Positions 26,629 to 41,221 of a stretch of 64,000 nucleotides of DNA are shown piece after piece. The notes beneath the pieces were generated by a model. That model ran no database searches and was not told the DNA's origin. It saw only the letters and a list, made by a program, of their open reading frames with translations. Origin of the DNA: Pythium myriotylum (Eukaryota > Oomycota > Peronosporomycetes > Pythiales > Pythiaceae); the NCBI GenBank assembly GCA_023091665.1, contig JALJCQ010000012.1, forward strand, positions 2,046,001-2,110,000. The letters run 5' to 3'. Every line of letters begins with the position of its first letter. The stretch's first letter is position 1. The translations under genes were made by a program, and so were the position numbers.

Positions 26629-26699
26629 GCGCCGTTGGTTTAGTGGTAAAATATCTCGTTGCCATCGAGATGCCCCGGGTTCGATTCCCGGACGGCGCA
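26629..26699 (+). tRNA. tRNA-Gly(GCC): tRNA-Gly(GCC), unit 25
   Basis: Followed by (TG)42 at 27549-27632, haplotype G/T. Confidence 0.97.
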
Positions 26700-27545
26700 C
26701 TCTCTTATGCAAATCCACACCCACACAGACAACACACACACGCACGCCTTCATCTCGGACGCGCAGCGCCCCATCGCCCGTTTGGTCTCCCCTTTTGCTC
26801 CTACGCCACCCCACGCGCTCCTTACCTGTATCGTCCTACCACGCGTCAACCCAAATCCAACCGCGGCAGACATACAGACATACCCCGAACTCGCCTCTCC
26901 GCGGCCATCATCCACCCAGCCCGACACGACCCGCCTCCACCTCACCTTATCCTCACCTCCACCTCACCTTATCCTGAGCTTGTTCACAGATCTCTCATCC
27001 GTCTGCTGTTACCGTCGGACTCGGTCCCATCCGCTGGTTGTCGGGCTCCTCGTGCTCGTGCTTTGCTCCGCGCTCCGTCCCACGCCTCGTCCCGTGTTTA
27101 GTCGCCCAGTACGCCCCTCGCCCTCTACGTGGGGTGGATATCGCCGTCGTCGGTGGTGCGATGGCTGCTGCCTCGCCTCAGTGGCGTGTTCTCGTGGGTG
27201 TGGTCCAGGGTTTGGGACTGGCCCCATCGGGACTGGCCCCATCCTGTGGTGTCCTGTGGTGTGATGTGACGTGTACCATGTGAATGAGGTGTCGGTTTGC
27301 ATCTTGTGTGTAGCCACGAAGCCACCATCAAGGATCTGTGAGGGGTGGGTGCTCGAGTGAGGTCGAGTAAGGTCGAGTGATGTGGCGGTGGGGTGAGCTG
27401 TGACCCGAGCTGTCTGTGGATGTTGTGAGGGTTGATGGTGCATAGCGTAGCGGAGAAGTTCAGTAGTTTGTCGTGGCTGCGTGGGTGTTGGCGTGGAGCG
27501 TGTCGTTCGTTGTTGGTGAGGAGTGGTATGGGTTGTGTTTTGTTG

Positions 27546-27635
<90 letters not shown>

Positions 27636-27759
27636 TTTTTGGGTGTCTGGGGAGTGTCTGAGTGGTGATTGTGTGTAGTGTGTGTCGTAGTAGTTTTCTT
27701 GGTGTGTTAGTTGTTGCGTATGTATGATTTTTGAAGTGGCGGGGTAGGTGTTTCAGCCA

Positions 27760-27830
27760 GCGCCGTTGGTTTAGTGGTAAAATATCTCGTTGCCATCGAG
27801 ATGCCCCGGGTTCGATTCCCGGACGGCGCA
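27760..27830 (+). tRNA. tRNA-Gly(GCC): tRNA-Gly(GCC), unit 26
   Basis: Followed by (TG)41 at 28680-28761, haplotype G/T. Confidence 0.97.
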
Positions 27831-28676
27831 CTCTCTTATGCAAATCCACACCCACACAGACAACACACACACGCACGCCTTCATCTCGGACGCGCAGCGC
27901 CCCATCGCCCGTTTGGTCTCCCCTTTTGCTCCTACGCCACCCCACGCGCTCCTTACCTGTATCGTCCTACCACGCGTCAACCCAAATCCAACCGCGGCAG
28001 ACATACAGACATACCCCGAACTCGCCTCTCCGCGGCCATCATCCACCCAGCCCGACACGACCCGCCTCCACCTCACCTTATCCTCACCTCCACCTCACCT
28101 TATCCTGAGCTTGTTCACAGATCTCTCATCCGTCTGCTGTTACCGTCGGACTCGGTCCCATCCGCTGGTTGTCGGGCTCCTCGTGCTCGTGCTTTGCTCC
28201 GCGCTCCGTCCCACGCCTCGTCCCGTGTTTAGTCGCCCAGTACGCCCCTCGCCCTCTACGTGGGGTGGATATCGCCGTCGTCGGTGGTGCGATGGCTGCT
28301 GCCTCGCCTCAGTGGCGTGTTCTCGTGGGTGTGGTCCAGGGTTTGGGACTGGCCCCATCGGGACTGGCCCCATCCTGTGGTGTCCTGTGGTGTGATGTGA
28401 CGTGTACCATGTGAATGAGGTGTCGGTTTGCATCTTGTGTGTAGCCACGAAGCCACCATCAAGGATCTGTGAGGGGTGGGTGCTCGAGTGAGGTCGAGTA
28501 AGGTCGAGTGATGTGGCGGTGGGGTGAGCTGTGACCCGAGCTGTCTGTGGATGTTGTGAGGGTTGATGGTGCATAGCGTAGCGGAGAAGTTCAGTAGTTT
28601 GTCGTGGCTGCGTGGGTGTTGGCGTGGAGCGTGTCGTTCGTTGTTGGTGAGGAGTGGTATGGGTTGTGTTTTGTTG

Positions 28677-28764
<88 letters not shown>

Positions 28765-28888
28765 TTTTTGGGTGTCTGGGGAGTGTCTGAGTGGTGATTG
28801 TGTGTAGTGTGTGTCGTAGTAGTTTTCTTGGTGTGTTAGTTGTTGCGTATGTATGATTTTTGAAGTGGCGGGGTAGGTGTTTCAGCCA

Positions 28889-28959
28889 GCGCCGTTGGTT
28901 TAGTGGTAAAATATCTCGTTGCCATCGAGATGCCCCGGGTTCGATTCCCGGACGGCGCA
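28889..28959 (+). tRNA. tRNA-Gly(GCC): tRNA-Gly(GCC), unit 27
   Basis: Followed by (TG)43 at 29809-29894, haplotype G/C. Confidence 0.97.
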
Positions 28960-29805
28960 CTCTCTTATGCAAATCCACACCCACACAGACAACACACACA
29001 CGCACGCCTTCATCTCGGACGCGCAGCGCCCCATCGCCCGTTTGGTCTCCCCTTTTGCTCCTACGCCACCCCACGCGCTCCTTACCTGTATCGTCCTACC
29101 ACGCGTCAACCCAAATCCAACCGCGGCAGACATACAGACATACCCCGAACTCGCCTCTCCGCGGCCATCATCCACCCAGCCCGACACGACCCGCCTCCAC
29201 CTCACCTTATCCTCACCTCCACCTCACCTTATCCTGAGCTTGTTCACAGATCTCTCATCCGTCTGCTGTTACCGTCGGACTCGGTCCCATCCGCTGGTTG
29301 TCGGGCTCCTCGTGCTCGTGCTTTGCTCCGCGCTCCGTCCCACGCCTCGTCCCGTGTTTAGTCGCCCAGTACGCCCCTCGCCCTCTACGTGGGGTGGATA
29401 TCGCCGTCGTCGGTGGTGCGATGGCTGCTGCCTCGCCTCAGTGGCGTGTTCTCGTGGGTGTGGTCCAGGGTTTGGGACTGGCCCCATCGGGACTGGCCCC
29501 ATCCTGTGGTGTCCTGTGGTGTGATGTGACGTGTACCATGTGAATGAGGTGTCGGTTTGCATCTTGTGTGTAGCCACGAAGCCACCATCAAGGATCTGTG
29601 AGGGGTGGGTGCTCGAGTGAGGTCGAGTAAGGTCGAGTGATGTGGCGGTGGGGTGAGCTGTGACCCGAGCTGTCTGTGGATGTTGTGAGGGTTGATGGTG
29701 CATAGCGTAGCGGAGAAGTTCAGTAGTTTGTCGTGGCTGCGTGGGTGTTGGCGTGGAGCGTGTCGTTCGTTGTTGGTGAGGAGTGGTATGGGTTGTGTTT
29801 TGTTG

Positions 29806-29897
<92 letters not shown>

Positions 29898-30021
29898 TTT
29901 TTGGGTGTCTGGGGAGTGTCTGAGTGGTGATTGTGTGTAGTGTGTGTCGTAGTAGTTTTCTTGGCGTGTTAGTTGTTGCGTATGTATGATTTTTGAAGTG
30001 GCGGGGTAGGTGTTTCAGCCA

Positions 30022-30092
30022 GCGCCGTTGGTTTAGTGGTAAAATATCTCGTTGCCATCGAGATGCCCCGGGTTCGATTCCCGGACGGCGCA
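30022..30092 (+). tRNA. tRNA-Gly(GCC): tRNA-Gly(GCC), unit 28
   Basis: Followed by (TG)45 at 30942-31031, haplotype A/T. Confidence 0.97.
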
Positions 30093-30938
30093 CTCTCTTA
30101 TGCAAATCCACACCCACACAGACAACACACACACGCACGCCTTCATCTCGGACGCGCAGCGCCCCATCGCCCGTTTGGTCTCCCCTTTTGCTCCTACGCC
30201 ACCCCACGCGCTCCTTACCTGTATCGTCCTACCACGCGTCAACCCAAATCCAACCGCGGCAGACATACAGACATACCCCGAACTCGCCTCTCCGCGGCCA
30301 TCATCCACCCAGCCCGACACGACCCGCCTCCACCTCACCTTATCCTCACCTCCACCTCACCTTATCCTGAGCTTGTTCACAGATCTCTCATCCGTCTGCT
30401 GTTACCGTCGGACTCGGTCCCATCCGCTGGTTGTCGGGCTCCTCGTGCTCGTGCTTTGCTCCGCGCTCCGTCCCACGCCTCGTCCCGTGTTTAGTCGCCC
30501 AGTACGCCCCTCGCCCTCTACGTGGGGTGGATATCGCCGTCGTCGGTGGTGCGATGGCTGCTGCCTCGCCTCAGTGGCGTGTTCTCGTGGGTGTGGTCCA
30601 GGGTTTGGGACTGGCCCCATCGGGACTGGCCCCATCCTGTGGTGTCCTGTGGTGTGATGTGACGTGTACCATGTGAATGAGGTGTCGGTTTGCATCTTGT
30701 GTGTAGCCACGAAGCCACCATCAAGGATCTGTGAGGGGTGGGTGCTCGAGTGAGGTCGAGTAAGGTCGAGTGATGTGGCGGTGGGGTGAGCTGTGACCCG
30801 AGCTGTCTGTGGATGTTGTGAGGGTTGATGGTGCATAGCGTAGCGGAGAAGTTCAGTAGTTTGTCGTGGCTGCGTGGGTGTTGGCGTGGAGCGTGTCGTT
30901 CGTTGTTGGTGAGGAGTGGTATGGGTTGTGTTTTGTTG

Positions 30939-31034
<96 letters not shown>

Positions 31035-31158
31035 TTTTTGGGTGTCTGAGGAGTGTCTGAGTGGTGATTGTGTGTAGTGTGTGTCGTAGTAGTTTTCTTG
31101 GTGTGTTAGTTGTTGCGTATGTATGATTTTTGAAGTGGCGGGGTAGGTGTTTCAGCCA

Positions 31159-31229
31159 GCGCCGTTGGTTTAGTGGTAAAATATCTCGTTGCCATCGAGA
31201 TGCCCCGGGTTCGATTCCCGGACGGCGCA
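31159..31229 (+). tRNA. tRNA-Gly(GCC): tRNA-Gly(GCC), unit 29
   Basis: Followed by (TG)38 at 32079-32154, haplotype G/C. Confidence 0.97.
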
Positions 31230-32075
31230 CTCTCTTATGCAAATCCACACCCACACAGACAACACACACACGCACGCCTTCATCTCGGACGCGCAGCGCC
31301 CCATCGCCCGTTTGGTCTCCCCTTTTGCTCCTACGCCACCCCACGCGCTCCTTACCTGTATCGTCCTACCACGCGTCAACCCAAATCCAACCGCGGCAGA
31401 CATACAGACATACCCCGAACTCGCCTCTCCGCGGCCATCATCCACCCAGCCCGACACGACCCGCCTCCACCTCACCTTATCCTCACCTCCACCTCACCTT
31501 ATCCTGAGCTTGTTCACAGATCTCTCATCCGTCTGCTGTTACCGTCGGACTCGGTCCCATCCGCTGGTTGTCGGGCTCCTCGTGCTCGTGCTTTGCTCCG
31601 CGCTCCGTCCCACGCCTCGTCCCGTGTTTAGTCGCCCAGTACGCCCCTCGCCCTCTACGTGGGGTGGATATCGCCGTCGTCGGTGGTGCGATGGCTGCTG
31701 CCTCGCCTCAGTGGCGTGTTCTCGTGGGTGTGGTCCAGGGTTTGGGACTGGCCCCATCGGGACTGGCCCCATCCTGTGGTGTCCTGTGGTGTGATGTGAC
31801 GTGTACCATGTGAATGAGGTGTCGGTTTGCATCTTGTGTGTAGCCACGAAGCCACCATCAAGGATCTGTGAGGGGTGGGTGCTCGAGTGAGGTCGAGTAA
31901 GGTCGAGTGATGTGGCGGTGGGGTGAGCTGTGACCCGAGCTGTCTGTGGATGTTGTGAGGGTTGATGGTGCATAGCGTAGCGGAGAAGTTCAGTAGTTTG
32001 TCGTGGCTGCGTGGGTGTTGGCGTGGAGCGTGTCGTTCGTTGTTGGTGAGGAGTGGTATGGGTTGTGTTTTGTTG

Positions 32076-32157
<82 letters not shown>

Positions 32158-32281
32158 TTTTTGGGTGTCTGGGGAGTGTCTGAGTGGTGATTGTGTGTAG
32201 TGTGTGTCGTAGTAGTTTTCTTGGCGTGTTAGTTGTTGCGTATGTATGATTTTTGAAGTGGCGGGGTAGGTGTTTCAGCCA

Positions 32282-32352
32282 GCGCCGTTGGTTTAGTGGT
32301 AAAATATCTCGTTGCCATCGAGATGCCCCGGGTTCGATTCCCGGACGGCGCA
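32282..32352 (+). tRNA. tRNA-Gly(GCC): tRNA-Gly(GCC), unit 30
   Basis: Followed by (TG)33 at 33202-33267, haplotype A/T. Confidence 0.97.
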
Positions 32353-33198
32353 CTCTCTTATGCAAATCCACACCCACACAGACAACACACACACGCACGC
32401 CTTCATCTCGGACGCGCAGCGCCCCATCGCCCGTTTGGTCTCCCCTTTTGCTCCTACGCCACCCCACGCGCTCCTTACCTGTATCGTCCTACCACGCGTC
32501 AACCCAAATCCAACCGCGGCAGACATACAGACATACCCCGAACTCGCCTCTCCGCGGCCATCATCCACCCAGCCCGACACGACCCGCCTCCACCTCACCT
32601 TATCCTCACCTCCACCTCACCTTATCCTGAGCTTGTTCACAGATCTCTCATCCGTCTGCTGTTACCGTCGGACTCGGTCCCATCCGCTGGTTGTCGGGCT
32701 CCTCGTGCTCGTGCTTTGCTCCGCGCTCCGTCCCACGCCTCGTCCCGTGTTTAGTCGCCCAGTACGCCCCTCGCCCTCTACGTGGGGTGGATATCGCCGT
32801 CGTCGGTGGTGCGATGGCTGCTGCCTCGCCTCAGTGGCGTGTTCTCGTGGGTGTGGTCCAGGGTTTGGGACTGGCCCCATCGGGACTGGCCCCATCCTGT
32901 GGTGTCCTGTGGTGTGATGTGACGTGTACCATGTGAATGAGGTGTCGGTTTGCATCTTGTGTGTAGCCACGAAGCCACCATCAAGGATCTGTGAGGGGTG
33001 GGTGCTCGAGTGAGGTCGAGTAAGGTCGAGTGATGTGGCGGTGGGGTGAGCTGTGACCCGAGCTGTCTGTGGATGTTGTGAGGGTTGATGGTGCATAGCG
33101 TAGCGGAGAAGTTCAGTAGTTTGTCGTGGCTGCGTGGGTGTTGGCGTGGAGCGTGTCGTTCGTTGTTGGTGAGGAGTGGTATGGGTTGTGTTTTGTTG

Positions 33199-33270
<72 letters not shown>

Positions 33271-33394
33271 TTTTTGGGTGTCTGAGGAGTGTCTGAGTGG
33301 TGATTGTGTGTAGTGTGTGTCGTAGTAGTTTTCTTGGTGTGTTAGTTGTTGCGTATGTATGATTTTTGAAGTGGCGGGGTAGGTGTTTCAGCCA

Positions 33395-33465
33395 GCGCCG
33401 TTGGTTTAGTGGTAAAATATCTCGTTGCCATCGAGATGCCCCGGGTTCGATTCCCGGACGGCGCA
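33395..33465 (+). tRNA. tRNA-Gly(GCC): tRNA-Gly(GCC), unit 31
   Basis: Carries G-to-A at 34141. Followed by (TG)40 at 34315-34394, haplotype G/C. Confidence 0.97.
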
Positions 33466-34311
33466 CTCTCTTATGCAAATCCACACCCACACAGACAACA
33501 CACACACGCACGCCTTCATCTCGGACGCGCAGCGCCCCATCGCCCGTTTGGTCTCCCCTTTTGCTCCTACGCCACCCCACGCGCTCCTTACCTGTATCGT
33601 CCTACCACGCGTCAACCCAAATCCAACCGCGGCAGACATACAGACATACCCCGAACTCGCCTCTCCGCGGCCATCATCCACCCAGCCCGACACGACCCGC
33701 CTCCACCTCACCTTATCCTCACCTCCACCTCACCTTATCCTGAGCTTGTTCACAGATCTCTCATCCGTCTGCTGTTACCGTCGGACTCGGTCCCATCCGC
33801 TGGTTGTCGGGCTCCTCGTGCTCGTGCTTTGCTCCGCGCTCCGTCCCACGCCTCGTCCCGTGTTTAGTCGCCCAGTACGCCCCTCGCCCTCTACGTGGGG
33901 TGGATATCGCCGTCGTCGGTGGTGCGATGGCTGCTGCCTCGCCTCAGTGGCGTGTTCTCGTGGGTGTGGTCCAGGGTTTGGGACTGGCCCCATCGGGACT
34001 GGCCCCATCCTGTGGTGTCCTGTGGTGTGATGTGACGTGTACCATGTGAATGAGGTGTCGGTTTGCATCTTGTGTGTAGCCACGAAGCCACCATCAAGGA
34101 TCTGTGAGGGGTGGGTGCTCGAGTGAGGTCGAGTAAGGTCAAGTGATGTGGCGGTGGGGTGAGCTGTGACCCGAGCTGTCTGTGGATGTTGTGAGGGTTG
34201 ATGGTGCATAGCGTAGCGGAGAAGTTCAGTAGTTTGTCGTGGCTGCGTGGGTGTTGGCGTGGAGCGTGTCGTTCGTTGTTGGTGAGGAGTGGTATGGGTT
34301 GTGTTTTGTTG

Positions 34312-34397
<86 letters not shown>

Positions 34398-34521
34398 TTT
34401 TTGGGTGTCTGGGGAGTGTCTGAGTGGTGATTGTGTGTAGTGTGTGTCGTAGTAGTTTTCTTGGCGTGTTAGTTGTTGCGTATGTATGATTTTTGAAGTG
34501 GCGGGGTAGGTGTTTCAGCCA

Positions 34522-34592
34522 GCGCCGTTGGTTTAGTGGTAAAATATCTCGTTGCCATCGAGATGCCCCGGGTTCGATTCCCGGACGGCGCA
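34522..34592 (+). tRNA. tRNA-Gly(GCC): tRNA-Gly(GCC), unit 32
   Basis: Followed by (TG)23 at 35442-35487, haplotype A/T. Confidence 0.97.
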
Positions 34593-35438
34593 CTCTCTTA
34601 TGCAAATCCACACCCACACAGACAACACACACACGCACGCCTTCATCTCGGACGCGCAGCGCCCCATCGCCCGTTTGGTCTCCCCTTTTGCTCCTACGCC
34701 ACCCCACGCGCTCCTTACCTGTATCGTCCTACCACGCGTCAACCCAAATCCAACCGCGGCAGACATACAGACATACCCCGAACTCGCCTCTCCGCGGCCA
34801 TCATCCACCCAGCCCGACACGACCCGCCTCCACCTCACCTTATCCTCACCTCCACCTCACCTTATCCTGAGCTTGTTCACAGATCTCTCATCCGTCTGCT
34901 GTTACCGTCGGACTCGGTCCCATCCGCTGGTTGTCGGGCTCCTCGTGCTCGTGCTTTGCTCCGCGCTCCGTCCCACGCCTCGTCCCGTGTTTAGTCGCCC
35001 AGTACGCCCCTCGCCCTCTACGTGGGGTGGATATCGCCGTCGTCGGTGGTGCGATGGCTGCTGCCTCGCCTCAGTGGCGTGTTCTCGTGGGTGTGGTCCA
35101 GGGTTTGGGACTGGCCCCATCGGGACTGGCCCCATCCTGTGGTGTCCTGTGGTGTGATGTGACGTGTACCATGTGAATGAGGTGTCGGTTTGCATCTTGT
35201 GTGTAGCCACGAAGCCACCATCAAGGATCTGTGAGGGGTGGGTGCTCGAGTGAGGTCGAGTAAGGTCGAGTGATGTGGCGGTGGGGTGAGCTGTGACCCG
35301 AGCTGTCTGTGGATGTTGTGAGGGTTGATGGTGCATAGCGTAGCGGAGAAGTTCAGTAGTTTGTCGTGGCTGCGTGGGTGTTGGCGTGGAGCGTGTCGTT
35401 CGTTGTTGGTGAGGAGTGGTATGGGTTGTGTTTTGTTG

Positions 35439-35490
<52 letters not shown>

Positions 35491-35614
35491 TTTTTGGGTG
35501 TCTGAGGAGTGTCTGAGTGGTGATTGTGTGTAGTGTGTGTCGTAGTAGTTTTCTTGGTGTGTTAGTTGTTGCGTATGTATGATTTTTGAAGTGGCGGGGT
35601 AGGTGTTTCAGCCA

Positions 35615-35685
35615 GCGCCGTTGGTTTAGTGGTAAAATATCTCGTTGCCATCGAGATGCCCCGGGTTCGATTCCCGGACGGCGCA
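35615..35685 (+). tRNA. tRNA-Gly(GCC): tRNA-Gly(GCC), unit 33
   Basis: Carries G-to-A at 36361. Followed by (TG)45 at 36535-36624, haplotype A/T. Confidence 0.97.
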
Positions 35686-36531
35686 CTCTCTTATGCAAAT
35701 CCACACCCACACAGACAACACACACACGCACGCCTTCATCTCGGACGCGCAGCGCCCCATCGCCCGTTTGGTCTCCCCTTTTGCTCCTACGCCACCCCAC
35801 GCGCTCCTTACCTGTATCGTCCTACCACGCGTCAACCCAAATCCAACCGCGGCAGACATACAGACATACCCCGAACTCGCCTCTCCGCGGCCATCATCCA
35901 CCCAGCCCGACACGACCCGCCTCCACCTCACCTTATCCTCACCTCCACCTCACCTTATCCTGAGCTTGTTCACAGATCTCTCATCCGTCTGCTGTTACCG
36001 TCGGACTCGGTCCCATCCGCTGGTTGTCGGGCTCCTCGTGCTCGTGCTTTGCTCCGCGCTCCGTCCCACGCCTCGTCCCGTGTTTAGTCGCCCAGTACGC
36101 CCCTCGCCCTCTACGTGGGGTGGATATCGCCGTCGTCGGTGGTGCGATGGCTGCTGCCTCGCCTCAGTGGCGTGTTCTCGTGGGTGTGGTCCAGGGTTTG
36201 GGACTGGCCCCATCGGGACTGGCCCCATCCTGTGGTGTCCTGTGGTGTGATGTGACGTGTACCATGTGAATGAGGTGTCGGTTTGCATCTTGTGTGTAGC
36301 CACGAAGCCACCATCAAGGATCTGTGAGGGGTGGGTGCTCGAGTGAGGTCGAGTAAGGTCAAGTGATGTGGCGGTGGGGTGAGCTGTGACCCGAGCTGTC
36401 TGTGGATGTTGTGAGGGTTGATGGTGCATAGCGTAGCGGAGAAGTTCAGTAGTTTGTCGTGGCTGCGTGGGTGTTGGCGTGGAGCGTGTCGTTCGTTGTT
36501 GGTGAGGAGTGGTATGGGTTGTGTTTTGTTG

Positions 36532-36627
<96 letters not shown>

Positions 36628-36751
36628 TTTTTGGGTGTCTGAGGAGTGTCTGAGTGGTGATTGTGTGTAGTGTGTGTCGTAGTAGTTTTCTTGGTGTGTT
36701 AGTTGTTGCGTATGTATGATTTTTGAAGTGGCGGGGTAGGTGTTTCAGCCA

Positions 36752-36822
36752 GCGCCGTTGGTTTAGTGGTAAAATATCTCGTTGCCATCGAGATGCCCCG
36801 GGTTCGATTCCCGGACGGCGCA
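36752..36822 (+). tRNA. tRNA-Gly(GCC): tRNA-Gly(GCC), unit 34
   Basis: Followed by (TG)32 at 37672-37735, haplotype A/T. Confidence 0.97.
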
Positions 36823-37668
36823 CTCTCTTATGCAAATCCACACCCACACAGACAACACACACACGCACGCCTTCATCTCGGACGCGCAGCGCCCCATCGC
36901 CCGTTTGGTCTCCCCTTTTGCTCCTACGCCACCCCACGCGCTCCTTACCTGTATCGTCCTACCACGCGTCAACCCAAATCCAACCGCGGCAGACATACAG
37001 ACATACCCCGAACTCGCCTCTCCGCGGCCATCATCCACCCAGCCCGACACGACCCGCCTCCACCTCACCTTATCCTCACCTCCACCTCACCTTATCCTGA
37101 GCTTGTTCACAGATCTCTCATCCGTCTGCTGTTACCGTCGGACTCGGTCCCATCCGCTGGTTGTCGGGCTCCTCGTGCTCGTGCTTTGCTCCGCGCTCCG
37201 TCCCACGCCTCGTCCCGTGTTTAGTCGCCCAGTACGCCCCTCGCCCTCTACGTGGGGTGGATATCGCCGTCGTCGGTGGTGCGATGGCTGCTGCCTCGCC
37301 TCAGTGGCGTGTTCTCGTGGGTGTGGTCCAGGGTTTGGGACTGGCCCCATCGGGACTGGCCCCATCCTGTGGTGTCCTGTGGTGTGATGTGACGTGTACC
37401 ATGTGAATGAGGTGTCGGTTTGCATCTTGTGTGTAGCCACGAAGCCACCATCAAGGATCTGTGAGGGGTGGGTGCTCGAGTGAGGTCGAGTAAGGTCGAG
37501 TGATGTGGCGGTGGGGTGAGCTGTGACCCGAGCTGTCTGTGGATGTTGTGAGGGTTGATGGTGCATAGCGTAGCGGAGAAGTTCAGTAGTTTGTCGTGGC
37601 TGCGTGGGTGTTGGCGTGGAGCGTGTCGTTCGTTGTTGGTGAGGAGTGGTATGGGTTGTGTTTTGTTG

Positions 37669-37738
<70 letters not shown>

Positions 37739-37862
37739 TTTTTGGGTGTCTGAGGAGTGTCTGAGTGGTGATTGTGTGTAGTGTGTGTCGTAGTAGTTTT
37801 CTTGGTGTGTTAGTTGTTGCGTATGTATGATTTTTGAAGTGGCGGGGTAGGTGTTTCAGCCA

Positions 37863-37933
37863 GCGCCGTTGGTTTAGTGGTAAAATATCTCGTTGCCATC
37901 GAGATGCCCCGGGTTCGATTCCCGGACGGCGCA
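37863..37933 (+). tRNA. tRNA-Gly(GCC): tRNA-Gly(GCC), unit 35
   Basis: Followed by (TG)40 at 38783-38862, recombinant haplotype A/C. Confidence 0.97.
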
Positions 37934-38779
37934 CTCTCTTATGCAAATCCACACCCACACAGACAACACACACACGCACGCCTTCATCTCGGACGCGCAG
38001 CGCCCCATCGCCCGTTTGGTCTCCCCTTTTGCTCCTACGCCACCCCACGCGCTCCTTACCTGTATCGTCCTACCACGCGTCAACCCAAATCCAACCGCGG
38101 CAGACATACAGACATACCCCGAACTCGCCTCTCCGCGGCCATCATCCACCCAGCCCGACACGACCCGCCTCCACCTCACCTTATCCTCACCTCCACCTCA
38201 CCTTATCCTGAGCTTGTTCACAGATCTCTCATCCGTCTGCTGTTACCGTCGGACTCGGTCCCATCCGCTGGTTGTCGGGCTCCTCGTGCTCGTGCTTTGC
38301 TCCGCGCTCCGTCCCACGCCTCGTCCCGTGTTTAGTCGCCCAGTACGCCCCTCGCCCTCTACGTGGGGTGGATATCGCCGTCGTCGGTGGTGCGATGGCT
38401 GCTGCCTCGCCTCAGTGGCGTGTTCTCGTGGGTGTGGTCCAGGGTTTGGGACTGGCCCCATCGGGACTGGCCCCATCCTGTGGTGTCCTGTGGTGTGATG
38501 TGACGTGTACCATGTGAATGAGGTGTCGGTTTGCATCTTGTGTGTAGCCACGAAGCCACCATCAAGGATCTGTGAGGGGTGGGTGCTCGAGTGAGGTCGA
38601 GTAAGGTCGAGTGATGTGGCGGTGGGGTGAGCTGTGACCCGAGCTGTCTGTGGATGTTGTGAGGGTTGATGGTGCATAGCGTAGCGGAGAAGTTCAGTAG
38701 TTTGTCGTGGCTGCGTGGGTGTTGGCGTGGAGCGTGTCGTTCGTTGTTGGTGAGGAGTGGTATGGGTTGTGTTTTGTTG

Positions 38780-38865
<86 letters not shown>

Positions 38866-38989
38866 TTTTTGGGTGTCTGAGGAGTGTCTGAGTGGTGATT
38901 GTGTGTAGTGTGTGTCGTAGTAGTTTTCTTGGCGTGTTAGTTGTTGCGTATGTATGATTTTTGAAGTGGCGGGGTAGGTGTTTCAGCCA

Positions 38990-39060
38990 GCGCCGTTGGT
39001 TTAGTGGTAAAATATCTCGTTGCCATCGAGATGCCCCGGGTTCGATTCCCGGACGGCGCA
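38990..39060 (+). tRNA. tRNA-Gly(GCC): tRNA-Gly(GCC), unit 36
   Basis: Followed by (TG)23 at 39910-39955, haplotype A/T. Confidence 0.97.
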
Positions 39061-39906
39061 CTCTCTTATGCAAATCCACACCCACACAGACAACACACAC
39101 ACGCACGCCTTCATCTCGGACGCGCAGCGCCCCATCGCCCGTTTGGTCTCCCCTTTTGCTCCTACGCCACCCCACGCGCTCCTTACCTGTATCGTCCTAC
39201 CACGCGTCAACCCAAATCCAACCGCGGCAGACATACAGACATACCCCGAACTCGCCTCTCCGCGGCCATCATCCACCCAGCCCGACACGACCCGCCTCCA
39301 CCTCACCTTATCCTCACCTCCACCTCACCTTATCCTGAGCTTGTTCACAGATCTCTCATCCGTCTGCTGTTACCGTCGGACTCGGTCCCATCCGCTGGTT
39401 GTCGGGCTCCTCGTGCTCGTGCTTTGCTCCGCGCTCCGTCCCACGCCTCGTCCCGTGTTTAGTCGCCCAGTACGCCCCTCGCCCTCTACGTGGGGTGGAT
39501 ATCGCCGTCGTCGGTGGTGCGATGGCTGCTGCCTCGCCTCAGTGGCGTGTTCTCGTGGGTGTGGTCCAGGGTTTGGGACTGGCCCCATCGGGACTGGCCC
39601 CATCCTGTGGTGTCCTGTGGTGTGATGTGACGTGTACCATGTGAATGAGGTGTCGGTTTGCATCTTGTGTGTAGCCACGAAGCCACCATCAAGGATCTGT
39701 GAGGGGTGGGTGCTCGAGTGAGGTCGAGTAAGGTCGAGTGATGTGGCGGTGGGGTGAGCTGTGACCCGAGCTGTCTGTGGATGTTGTGAGGGTTGATGGT
39801 GCATAGCGTAGCGGAGAAGTTCAGTAGTTTGTCGTGGCTGCGTGGGTGTTGGCGTGGAGCGTGTCGTTCGTTGTTGGTGAGGAGTGGTATGGGTTGTGTT
39901 TTGTTG

Positions 39907-39958
<52 letters not shown>

Positions 39959-40082
39959 TTTTTGGGTGTCTGAGGAGTGTCTGAGTGGTGATTGTGTGTA
40001 GTGTGTGTCGTAGTAGTTTTCTTGGTGTGTTAGTTGTTGCGTATGTATGATTTTTGAAGTGGCGGGGTAGGTGTTTCAGCCA

Positions 40083-40153
40083 GCGCCGTTGGTTTAGTGG
40101 TAAAATATCTCGTTGCCATCGAGATGCCCCGGGTTCGATTCCCGGACGGCGCA
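40083..40153 (+). tRNA. tRNA-Gly(GCC): tRNA-Gly(GCC), unit 37
   Basis: Followed by (TG)46 at 41003-41094, haplotype A/T. Confidence 0.97.
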
Positions 40154-40999
40154 CTCTCTTATGCAAATCCACACCCACACAGACAACACACACACGCACG
40201 CCTTCATCTCGGACGCGCAGCGCCCCATCGCCCGTTTGGTCTCCCCTTTTGCTCCTACGCCACCCCACGCGCTCCTTACCTGTATCGTCCTACCACGCGT
40301 CAACCCAAATCCAACCGCGGCAGACATACAGACATACCCCGAACTCGCCTCTCCGCGGCCATCATCCACCCAGCCCGACACGACCCGCCTCCACCTCACC
40401 TTATCCTCACCTCCACCTCACCTTATCCTGAGCTTGTTCACAGATCTCTCATCCGTCTGCTGTTACCGTCGGACTCGGTCCCATCCGCTGGTTGTCGGGC
40501 TCCTCGTGCTCGTGCTTTGCTCCGCGCTCCGTCCCACGCCTCGTCCCGTGTTTAGTCGCCCAGTACGCCCCTCGCCCTCTACGTGGGGTGGATATCGCCG
40601 TCGTCGGTGGTGCGATGGCTGCTGCCTCGCCTCAGTGGCGTGTTCTCGTGGGTGTGGTCCAGGGTTTGGGACTGGCCCCATCGGGACTGGCCCCATCCTG
40701 TGGTGTCCTGTGGTGTGATGTGACGTGTACCATGTGAATGAGGTGTCGGTTTGCATCTTGTGTGTAGCCACGAAGCCACCATCAAGGATCTGTGAGGGGT
40801 GGGTGCTCGAGTGAGGTCGAGTAAGGTCGAGTGATGTGGCGGTGGGGTGAGCTGTGACCCGAGCTGTCTGTGGATGTTGTGAGGGTTGATGGTGCATAGC
40901 GTAGCGGAGAAGTTCAGTAGTTTGTCGTGGCTGCGTGGGTGTTGGCGTGGAGCGTGTCGTTCGTTGTTGGTGAGGAGTGGTATGGGTTGTGTTTTGTTG

Positions 41000-41097
<98 letters not shown>

Positions 41098-41221
41098 TTT
41101 TTGGGTGTCTGAGGAGTGTCTGAGTGGTGATTGTGTGTAGTGTGTGTCGTAGTAGTTTTCTTGGTGTGTTAGTTGTTGCGTATGTATGATTTTTGAAGTG
41201 GCGGGGTAGGTGTTTCAGCCA